Of a stretch of 64,000 nt of DNA, positions 27,201 to 39,200 are shown in pieces (the stretch's first letter is position 1; each line of letters starts with the position of its first letter). Made by a program: the position numbers and the translations under genes. Below the pieces are notes generated by a model that saw nothing but the letters and a program-made list of their open reading frames with translations, was not told where the DNA came from and did not search any database. Source of the DNA: Panorpa germanica (Eukaryota; Arthropoda; Insecta; Mecoptera; Panorpidae); assembly GCA_963678705.1 (NCBI GenBank), contig OY783207.1, positions 24,030,001 to 24,094,000 of the forward strand. Direction: 5' to 3'.

Positions 27201-30200
27201 AAAATTCACAAATAGTGAAAAACGCGAAAAAAACGGAATATTGTTAAAAAAAATTCGTCACTTTATAACAAACAAATATTAAGAAAAACGGTTTTAGACT
27301 TTTTTTATCTTAGATTATAAGCTTTCGAAAGAATGTAGTGTCTTTGGAGTGGGTTCCAAAAAGTTGAATTATTTGTGCACCTGAAAGTGGGGAATATTTT
27401 ATGGATTCAGGCATGTTATAATAAACGGAACGGTGATTATTCGGCACAAAATAAGTTTTTATTGTTGAAAATACAAAAGTTATGAAATAATAATTAATAA
27501 TAATTAGTGACAAAAATAGAATTTACGTTGAATGGTCACCCATCTTCAAAAACTTATTCTAGTGAAAAGATAATATAATAAAAAAAAAATCTATATATAT
27601 AATCTAAAAAATAATATATTAAATTACATAAAACATTAATTCAAACCATAAAAAACTGTAAAATAACGAGAAAAGCAAAAAAAAGTGCATTTACTAACAT
27701 TGGAAAATACTAACGTTGTTTGTTGGCTCGCCTTTGCCGTTAAACTGCCAGATCCGGAAGCTGCTGGAACCTTAAGTCCCTATCATTAGATTTTTAGGGG
27801 GCATAGGTGAAGCGCATGTGAGAGAAATAGAAGTTTCAAATTTCAACTGTTCCTTAAAAGACCCAGTGTACACACGCAGGGTTAATACGTTATACTTGTT
27901 CGACAAACTATACCTGTGAAAAATACCACCTTTATAAACTAAATTATTTTGCTTGTTTACCCGTTTTGGTTTACGTGATTTTACTTCTTGGTTTAGTACC
28001 TCTTAAACGGATAATAAAACAAACAAGGAACATCTAAGGTGACAAAGGATGTTAACATTTTATTACGCGCGCACGTGGATATAAAACTAATGTGTGGACG
28101 TCAGCTAATAGGTGAATTGCAGGCTGATCTCACACTGCAATAGACTATGTACGACCCCCTACTCTTTTAGGAGGTTCTGTTTGAGTTGTCTACTAATAAC
28201 GTTGGCATCCCAAGTAGCCTGGTCCAGTGTTAGAGCAGTCTTCCTTGTTTATCCGTTTTACAAACCTTATTTACAAATATGTAGTCCTTCCAAGATTCAA
28301 ATAATCAATTCCAAGATTAAGACAATAAAAGTACATAAATGCTAAATATTTCTATCTCTTTCTAAACAATCAATAACCAACTTTTCAATGAATCTGATAG
28401 TTAGTCAGCATCGTGTATCATTTCACCCCCACCCCCAATTCTTACCCCGATGAGAACGCGAACGCGAGCGCCATCTATCCGAAACAAACATAACCATCAA
28501 CAAGGCTGTTGCTACTCATTCGTTATTTGCAATAAGATCCAATTACTTTTACCAGTTCTATTTGACGAGATAGATCTTTTGATTCTATTGTCATATTTCC
28601 CAACAAAGACGATCCAGTTCAACTGAAGTAGGTAGAAGATGGTTTAGCAATGTTAGTGGGAAGAGGAGAAGGATTTCTAGAACTTCAGAAGTGGATTGTG
28701 AAGGATCTTTGATAGAGGTTCGTACGTTCGTTTGTTGGTAGGGGTAGGTAGTGGTGGTACCATTATATTTGATGGGTCTACATTTCTAGTATTTGCGCTA
28801 TTTGTAACACTTGTGTAAAATACGTTTTGACTTTTGTTCCGCATTTGATTGGTTATATCTGGTCTTCTGTTTTGTGTAGCTATTCTTTGTGACCTTTTAT
28901 ATATCTGTTTTATTATTACTATAAGTGAAGAGCCCTTGAGCCCTTTGTGCGAATCTAGTTAGTTAAGGGGTGAAAACGCGGTACGGCATTTATGATAGCT
29001 GTACGAAATAAAACCATGCGAGTATTTGTAGATTGAATAATTATTCAATTGTTTAATGATAAAATAATTTTACACTTTTTAATAACTTTGAACCAACATT
29101 CTTATAATAACAAGATGGTTGGGAATTATGATCTTGACAGTGTAGAAGCCCAAAACACAACTGACACGAATGCCATATCGCTGTAGCGTACAGCAGTCGT
29201 CGTATTGTAGTCATGCGCATTACTTCTATTAGAGACAACAATACATTATAATGTTGGAATGCCAACAGAGACATCTTCTTATGTTCTGTACTAATTTTGT
29301 ACTGAACATAAATTGCCAGCCAGCAGAAGTAGATAAGCTCACAACCAATATCAAATTATACAATGTTACATAAAATTATTATAAACCAATTTACAAAAAA
29401 TAATGTGAACTTCTTAAAACTATTATAAACAAAATTACACAAAATAACATAAACTTCTTAACTCTATGGTAGTCTACATAATTTTGTGAAAATAATATAA
29501 AACAAATTAATTACTATCCTAAATATAACAGAAACCATAATTATCAATGTAGCATACATTATCAATTGCATAATGTACACAACAATCATCAACTCAATAG
29601 TTACAATGTTATTGAAACAATTATCTTTTAACAATTCCAACAGTACAGATGTTTGTTTTACATCAATGTTGTAAACATTGCAATTAATATCTGATGGAAG
29701 TATTGTATTTGAATCAAAAATTTTATTTGTTGCTTGTTTGATTCGCACCAGCAACACTGCGCTAATAATCTCAAGCTGGGGTATTGTAAGTACCTTACTT
29801 GATGGAGCTACACTGGACTTGTAGCAAATTAAATTTGTTTTTATTTTAATATTTATAAAAATAATATTGTGTTTTAAACCTAATGTCATAATACTGGTTG
29901 ATCTGTTTAATAATGTTTTATAAACCTCCAATAATGAAGGATTGTGTCTAAATCTTTTTTCCAACACATTAAATCTTTGCGGGGCAACTGAGAAAGAATC
30001 CTCCAATTCTATTTTATTTACTAGGCTGAGTAATGGCAAATCAACAGTTAAATTATTTTTAAGTGCTACTGAATTTTGAAATTTATGTTCAGCCTTTAAG
30101 TAATCCTCAGAAAACTTATCTGATTCCTCTGGGACTTTCTCAGTTGTCCAAGATTGTTTCATAACATTCTCAAGGTTTGTATATTCACAAATAGCAAGAT

Positions 30201-33200
30201 TACATACAATATTATTATGTGAATACTTATTTTTATTATACAATTTTCTTGGAACCACATTTCCTTTATTATTATTATTGTCATGTGACATATTTTTATA
30301 ATCTAAACTATACTCAATTGCAATTGCACGTCTTTCTAAAAATGAAATAAATTCTGCCATAGTAGGCAGTTCTTCTAAATTTCTTTCCATGTGGAAAGTG
30401 CGGTTAGTAACGATATCTAATTTTCTACTTAAGGCCGAGATTAAAATCATATCCCACTTGTCTACAGGCTCATCAAGATTTTTTAACGCTTGTAATTGCT
30501 GTTTTACTTGACATAAAAAAGCCCTTATATCGACTGCAGTACCTTTCTGCATGTTGGGAATATCAAGTATTATATTAATGTGATAAAAGATTAATCTCGC
30601 CTTATTTTCATACCGCGCTAACAATAAATCAATAGCCTCTTTGTATGAACTGTTCACAAGCGGCAGATTTATAATTATTGAGAGAGCCTCATCAACGAGA
30701 TACTTTCTCAAATAAAAAAGTCTTTGAACATCGGACAATGATGCATTATTGTGAACCACTGCTTGGAAGAGCTCATAAAAGGGCTTAAACCTGGTTATAT
30801 CCTTGCCATCGAAGGTTGGAATTTCCACCGCTGGGAGCTTCAATGGAACTAATTCAGGCCTATTAACTTCTTTTAACTTATTGATGCTAGCATTTAATTT
30901 TGCTATAATATTAAAATACTTTTCTTCAACTTCTTCAATGTCTTCCTCATCTTGATCATCAATTTCTAAAATGCTGTACTGCGTGAGCTCGTACGATTGG
31001 AATGTAGTCATCATCTTTTCTTTTTTCACCTGCAGCACCTCCACTGTAGCGGAGTCGAGAGCCCTTGGGTCGCTGACGTAATTGTCCATCCGTGATATTG
31101 CACTTTTTGCAGTCGTCCGCGCCGTTCTGAGCCTTTTCAATCCCTCCATCTTGCTTAGGTGATAATCTCGTACTTATATGATAGATGAAACGTGGATGAC
31201 AAAACTAATCCAGGTTAATCCAGCAACATAAGAAGTTTTTAATAAATCGGTACTTGTAGATAGTAATAATAGCTTTGTACCTTCATGAGTAAAGAAGTAT
31301 TTTACTCTCTTCCAGCATCCATGTATCCTCTTCCGTAATGAATAATTTTTCTTAAAATATAAATGTGTAGTAATCCAAATTATATGCGAATCCGCTTAAA
31401 TCAAACGTTGCATTACCCAATCAATGGCAATTGATGACTTGCCAGGCCGCCATAGGGTAAATGTAACAAACAGCTTGCACTTGTGCCGGTTACTATACAG
31501 ACGTAACCTCAAAACACCACGAAATCACACGCGGGTACCAATGGCTTGTAAGACCAGTTTTTTTTTTTTGTAGGAATTAAAACCTTCTTGAAATATAATT
31601 GTAAAATATCCAGCTTCGCTTGTAAGGCTTCTGGAAATGTAATTGTAAAATATCCAGCTTCGCTTGTAAGGCTTCTGGAAATGTAATTGTAAAATATCCA
31701 AATCCTCCGTGAATCCGCCAAAATAGAGCGTCCCATTTACCCAATCAATGGCAATCGCCAAGGGGCAAATGTAATAAAACGCCAAAAATACAATGAAAAA
31801 CACACGCGGTTAATAAACTCGAAGGATCGGCTTTGTAAGACTCGAAGGACCAGCTTCGCATGTACGAAATAAAACCATGCGAGTATTTGTAGATTGAATA
31901 ATTATTCAATTGTTTAATGATAAAATAATTTTACACTTTTTAATAACTTTGAACCAACATTCTTATAATAACAAGATGGTTGGGAATTATGATCTTGACA
32001 GTGTAGAAGCCCAAAACACAACTGACACGAATGCCATATCGCTGTAGCGTACAGCAGTCGTCGTATTGTAGTCATGCGCATTACTTCTATTAGAGACAAC
32101 AATACATTATAATGTTGGAATGCCAACAGAGACATCTTCTTATGTTCTGTACTAATTTTGTACTGAACAATAGCAACACACTACTATTAAATACTAATTG
32201 GGTTTCGGTTAATAATACTTTCGAGCACTTCCTTCTGGAACCACTTCTGTATATATACTCGATGTAGTTATAATTTTCGCAGATAGGGGGATTCAATAAA
32301 ATATTATTATTACACCAACAGTTATCGAATAATATATTGGGAGATAAAATCTAAATTTCGTAATAGTACTAATAAACCCTGAGGTTACACCTTTTAAGCC
32401 GACTCCAGACGATGCGGTGAACGATTAATTCAAATGTGTGAGTCAAATATTGAAAGATTGACATGGAAAGTTTCCTACTATACGGTAGAACGAATGTTTG
32501 ATCCGATTGATTTATTTATTTTATTAATTTGTTGATATTATTGACACTGACACTGTTTAACAAAAACTTTGAAGTAAATAAAGAAACCTTCAAGAATAAA
32601 ACCTTCTTTTGTTGGAGCCAAAACTTTTTCCAACATGTTGGACACTTGATATTCAACGTGCTGATAAATGATACTTTTAACAACGGCCTATTTTCATTAC
32701 ATTTGTTTGATACAATGCATCAAATGACTTCCATAAGAACAAGTGGATGCTTACCTTATTAACTTATTTATATCCGCGAAGTCCCCTTTTTAACGGACTG
32801 GATCATGAATTTTCTTAAACTAAAAACTTCTAACGCTTCCAACTAAGATAGAACCGCTACATTAAGCAAAGAAAATCGACTACTTTAAATTCACTTAACC
32901 ATTAAACATTATATTTTTAAATTCAGCGCTAGGTAATTAAAAGTCATTCTAACATTATATTTAAACCGTTTATACTTCACCGCGCAACGAAATTAAAACT
33001 CTGACATCATTTGAAACTCATTCAAAGTTTCAACGCTCTAAGATGGAGGAAAGAACAATGAGAGCTAAATGCATAAAACATCACAGAGCTATAGCATGCT
33101 TACTAATAAGAAACGTTGTGTTTTAGTAAATTAAGTGATGAGAAGTTAAATTGCAAACCCATTTAGTTTTATTAGAAATATATACACTGCAGAAGTCATT

Positions 33201-36200
33201 AGATTGTCATACTTGAAATTAAATTGAGTTATAATATGGCTACAAAAAAACAAATACACTAACAACGCATTAGTTATTAATATCTACAGTTGTAATGCTT
33301 TAGCACAGGTGTTCCCAATCTACGGCTATTTCATTCGACCCGCTCTCTTGTAAAAAAAAATAGAACTGAAATTCAATGAGTGCAATATGCAAAATAGACA
33401 GTAGAAGATGCGTTGTATGTATAACAATAGTTAGGGAATGTTCGTTTTAATACTTTCAATGAAAAATACAAGCAATGAAATTAAACCTCAATATTGAAAT
33501 ATATGAGTACTTTAAACGAAATGGTTTAGAAATTTGAAATTAGTGTACACAAAATAATGAAAGAAAATTAAACCTAGCTTACCAACCCTCATAAATTATC
33601 AGCGTATTTATCTTTTAAGAACAAAATATTACAAATGATTCTCAAATTGAATTAAGTAATAAAACAGCTTATATAAAATACATTTCCATTTCAAAGAATC
33701 TCCATTAATTTTGATTAAATACTTAAAACATTTCTGATCGTTTCAGATTTCAGGGATTATTCTAATTATATTTAAGCGCCCATTTTTATTCATTCCAACC
33801 ATTCTTGAAATAGTTCAAGTATATTTTTACAAATTGAAATCCATTCAATTAAATAATTCAGATTCCACAGGAAAATCAAATAAATATCGAGTACTATTCG
33901 AGAGCTAAGTGGAAAACCATGTACTTTTTTTATTATGATTTTAAATTTATTAGAAGAACAAGGTGTATAAGAATGAATTTTCTATTTTTCTAGAAATTAG
34001 ATTATAGATATAAAGCCACGTATCTACCGTCCTTGGTCTAAAATCAATTATCTACTAAAAGAGCGTAATTTTTGATAATGTTTTTACACATTTGTAAATC
34101 TTTTATCGTGTTAAAATTACAAAATTTTGATTTCGTTTTTATAAAAACTGCGTGATAAATTTTAAAATAATTACACTCGTATTAAATTTGTATTTATTCA
34201 AAGAATAATTAAGCAAAGTTTTATTGAAATCCTATCTTAACTCACGATATTATCATATATTATAATGTCCCAGGTGTATATTTGTTTTCTTATATTCTTA
34301 TATGTTTGGTTCGAATTTTGTATGGTATTTTTTCCTGAATTTCCTGGAAACCCGTAATTTTGGAAAAACTGGAAAAAAGTGATCCCTTTTTTGATGTATT
34401 ACTTTTAATTCGTAAAAGATAGAAAGTTGAAAGATAGAATGCTGACATTTCTCAAAAATTAGAAATTCAAAAAGTGAAAAAGGGGGAGTTGAAGAAATTC
34501 GGGGGTCCGGTAAAGAACTTTGGAAAAAGTTCATATTCTGGATTCTAGAATAATTAAGTATATTATTAATAAAAAAAATTCAAAAATTCAAAATTTTATT
34601 GGGGGGCACGGGGGCAGTATTTGCCGAGAGTAAAAATTGTGCTAGAAAGTTGAAATTTTGTATATAGGCTAACCTTGGTAACTTATTTACGAATCGAAAA
34701 AAAAATCCCAAACTTTGAAAAAAAGTTGGTCAAATAACGCATAAATTGAAAATATTTTTTATTTTGATAAAAAAAATATATTTTTCTAGTCAATTTATAT
34801 GTGTGCGAGTTTATTTAATATTTCAATTTAAAAATAGAATTAAATATGAAATATAATAACAATTATTTTATTGGATCAAATCATACACGACAAAAGGACG
34901 TCCCATTGCGACGGGGGTAAACTCTAGGCATCTTATATTCTTATATGTTTGGTAGTAAATTTTATATGGCAGCGCGAAAACGGCTTCGTCAATGTTTTTG
35001 AAAATTGCCTATTTCGTAGAGAAAAAAATTTTAAGACTTTTGGCGTCCCCGGATTTTTTCCTGAATTTCCTGGAAACCCGTAATTTTGGAAAAACTGGAA
35101 AAAAAAGTGAGCCTTTGACATGAAATTCAAGCTACACACAAAAAACAGACGTCGCTTGCGACGGGGGTAAAAGCTAGTCATTTATAGTTCTATTGAAATA
35201 CAAGACAATAACCTCTAATTAAGAAATGAATGTGCGCTAAATCTAATTTGTGTGACACCCTTTTGATCAATAACCATTTACAAATTATGATGACGGTGAG
35301 TGTACTTAAATACTAAGTATAAAGCAGAAGCCTTATGTCTATAAAAGAAGCTTACAACAAATTCCACTTCGTCCTATACAAAATATAGTATATATAACAG
35401 GAGCGAGTATAATAAGGATTTGGTTCCTTTAACCCCCTTCCTCACTTCCCCCGCTCTCTATATAATGCTTCATGGGTTTATGTTTGGCCTATTTGTTCAG
35501 TCGACATAATTAATATAATTCTAGTATATAGAGAAGACAGAGCTTTGCAACAAACGATAGGAAGCTGCGTGTATTATGGTAAGTATCTCTCTATCTCTTT
35601 CTCTCTTTGTGCGTGTGTGTGTGTATGTGTCTAAGAGCAATTAAATCGTTATCAAACGAAATGAACCTAGGTATGCGGTACACCTAATCACAAAATGAGG
35701 GATTTATTACCTCGTTATTGTTCTGGGAATTATTTAATTACAAAATTATTATTTGTTAATCAATTCTGAAACGGATTTATTTTTTTAGAATTAAAAATTA
35801 GGACGTTACAAACCAAAATTTTTAGTTGTGTAATTATTGCAATCAAAAGCGATATAATTGATTAAGGGGGGTATATTAGTTGATAAGTTTCTGCAGGTAA
35901 CGCTGTCGAGTTTTTTTTTCTTTATTGATTTTTAAATTTTTTACAGTTACTTAAAAGGTAAAATACCGATTTTTTATAAAAAAAACTCGATAGCGTTACC
36001 TCGGCATTTATGTAAAAAAAGAGTGTGCAAAATTTTAAAAGAATCGGTCCATTAGATTTTGAGCTAGAGAGGGCACCGACTCTGAAAAAGCTATGTGTGA
36101 GAAACCGCATTTAAAAGTTTTAAAGTAACACGAAAGCAGACCAGAGAGGTGAAGACTTAAAACTTTATATCTCCGACAGTTTTACTCCAATCGATTTCAA

Positions 36201-39200
36201 ATTTTTACACAATAAACTTAATATGTTGTACAATAATATAAATAAATTAAAAGAAAAAGTTGAAACCTTACCCCCCCCTTAAACGAAACTGTACTCAAAG
36301 CCAAAAAATATATGCTCTAATGATTGCCTGAAAACCGAACATTTTTTTTATATAACATACCAAATACACTTTCTAAACAACAACAAAACAATCTTATATT
36401 TTTTACCATTGCATTCCTAACATACTCGTAAAGACATAATGCAAAACGAAATCAGAATAACATGAAAAGTGTTTTTCCATTTGAGATATAGAATTCCGCG
36501 CACGTAAAATAACTTACTGCATTACAGCTCGTGAAAAACTGAAAACGATCCAATTTGCATAAAATAACATCAAGCGCTACAATAAATTTCAAGCCCTCTC
36601 ACAATTAATGCGTTCTTCTTAATTAGTTATGATTCTAGACATCAGGAGCACGATTTCTATCTCGCTCTGATGAATGAATTGAACAGAGACGAACTACCGA
36701 AAATTATAAATTATATAAACAAGAATAGTTTCGTATTTTCCAACTAGTTCGTCACTGTTGTTATCCCAGGTAATATTGCAATAACTGCAAAGTTACATAA
36801 TACATTAATATATTACCAAAGATTTTTAATGTAACAGAATTATGTCAGACTTCAGAAAATAATAAAAAGGTAAAAAATATTACGTTAAATATAAATAATA
36901 CACGAGTTTACGTTTTGTATTTAGAGGAAATTTAATACAGTAAAAATCTCACACACCAAAAAGTAAACCATCATGCCTTGCCTTTATTTGTATATAATAG
37001 CATGAGTTTCGGGTCACCACGTATTTCTTTTAGAGCCCCTTCAATATACAGCCTCTTATAGTGGACCCTTCCATGTACGAAAGGATTTTCATGGCACGTG
37101 CATTTGCACAAAGGTGTCTTGAAATATATCCTATTTGAACTGATGCGGAAAATCGCTTTTCAAAATCACATTGAGCAATGTCAAAATTTAAGTGTGTTAT
37201 ATGACCTTGCTAAAATGGTATAGCAGCCGCAGTTTTTAAATTTAAGAACCGTTACATGTATTAGGAATGGGAAGATGTTGAAGACACTATACATATTACT
37301 TAATAGGCAAAGAAAATGGAATACTGTGTATTGTAATATGAAAATGTATTTAAGTATTTAGTATTATCTAAGAAATTAGAACAAATCAATTCTTAAAGCA
37401 GTCAAATTTTATGCAACATATCGCTTTTGGTTAATGCTTAAAAAATTTAGCTGACCCCTGGTCTACTTGAACTATAATTCTGCCAATAAATATGATTGAT
37501 TCATTCTAAAAATATAAATAATGTGCAATATCGTTTAGCTTTATTTAAACCAAAATATTTACGTTGATATTAATTTCCGATCATCAACAAATTGTATGCA
37601 TATAAACAGTAAATTACTTCGTTTAATTAATTTTGATCATTTAATGAAAAGGAAATTTAACTCAGTTTAATTGAATGTGAGTAACATTACGTACTGGAAT
37701 ATTGATTTTCCAATTTGTTAAAAACTACCTACAGTCGCCCGCGGTCCATATATGAAAATAAAATTAACATCAAAAACTAAGCCAGCCGTCAGTCACTCAA
37801 AAACTTTAAAAATACGAAAGCTTTTTATTTTTTATTTTACTGCCGAGTGAGCTTTTAGCAATTATGAATATATTTTCTAGTTACATAATTAATCATCATT
37901 TTAAAATGTGACGTCATTACAGTAGATGAATATACTGACGTAACTAGAGCAGCAAAACGGAAAAACTGAAATTTTAATGCAATATTTATGTCGCTAGAAA
38001 AGTGCTTCCTGATTTTACGAGATTTATTATAAATGGATTTTGCTTGTTGCATACTAGCAGGATATAATTAGCAGAGTTAGTTTTACTGTCTCGCGATTCA
38101 TTATTAAATCTATAGCTGCAGATCATTCAAACATTTCACATGTTTTTGACAGTTTTGTTTTCATATTTAAAAAAAACCGTGTATCCACGAGTTTACTAAT
38201 CAATTGATTTTTATTAATTTTGTTAAAATAAACGAGAACAATATAGTAAAAAAACTAATGTAATATTTTAGTGAAACATTCAATGCAAATATCTTATGAA
38301 CGACTCACTATAGGCCTCATCGGTAGAAGATGTAAAAATCATTATCTAATTACAAGGGTGGGGGAAGTCACATAATAAAAAATTACACTTCCAAAAAATG
38401 TGAAAACAACACAAAAAAAACTTAAAAAATATTTTGTAGGTTCACAATGTGTAACAAGATGTTAATGAGGACAGACAGTGTTTTTAAAAACCATGAAATT
38501 GTGTCACGTAATTAAAATCCGGAAATTTAATGTTGAATGACAGTTTTCTACATAAGCGACAAATACGGACTTGTAGTTTTGCGAATAGAAAAATAAATGA
38601 ATAAAAATATTTATAATACAAATAGCGAATAGCATTGTAATATCAGAAATTCAAAATAACTGTAAATGTAATTTAATTGCTGTGAAACAATTCCGTTTCA
38701 AACTAATTGAAAATATTTCATTTAATAACAAGATAACTCATATTTAACAAGGTAAAACTAATTCAGTAATATTAATAGCTAATATCTTCAACAAATTGGA
38801 GTGAGAGGAAGAGAAAGAAGGGCAGAGAATGTAAGGTTTACTATAATGTAATGTGGCGCCACCCAGCAGAATGCTATACTCGTATAAATCCCAGCTAAAC
38901 TTCATTTATAATAGAAACGAAGACAGATAACGTAAAACAAACTCCAGGTACACTTTGCTATAACTTTAATTATATTTATGATCTCGTTTAGTTGGAATAC
39001 TGAATTCCAGCTGATAAATTTATGACCGGAGAATTCGAATACTTGCAATTACAACCAGCCAGTGACGTAGGATTTACAGTATAGACAATTATGTTACAAA
39101 CAAACCAAAATAACTGATAATCAATAGTCCGCACAATAACAAAAGCAATCAGGGTAATCAAGGTACATAACCTAAGATTAAACAAAATGTATATGGACTC

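Larger units (their letters stand above)
31150..31860 (-). other. BEL/Pao leader between 5' LTR and gag
   Basis: 711 bp untranslated leader, including a T-rich tract at 31557-31570, a 44 bp tandem repeat (31583-31700) and the putative primer-binding site. The block CCCAATCAATGGCAAT occurs twice (about 31408 and 31738), so the leader itself is internally duplicated. Confidence 0.7.
29000..32169 (-). mobile_element. BEL/Pao-type LTR retrotransposon, internally deleted, recently inserted
   Basis: 3,170 bp: two 309 bp LTRs (29000-29308 and 31861-32169), identical by eye and with TG...CA ends on the plus strand as read, around 2,552 bp of internal sequence. The target duplication ATAGC (28995-28999 and 32170-32174) is the 5 bp size usual for this superfamily. 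The element is on the minus strand, so the right LTR is the 5' LTR. A possible primer-binding site lies at 31839-31852, eight bases inside it. The one long frame joins gag to two short pol remnants. Protease, the RT catalytic core and integrase are absent. Autonomous elements are typically twice this length or more. Confidence 0.92.

Noticed and set aside
29053..29274. 73-codon frame found identically at 31914-32135
   Set aside because: It lies within the two LTRs of the BEL/Pao element and is not a separate gene.
31509..31803. Overlapping 75- and 92-codon minus-strand frames
   Set aside because: Produced by translating the 44 bp tandem repeat in the BEL/Pao leader.
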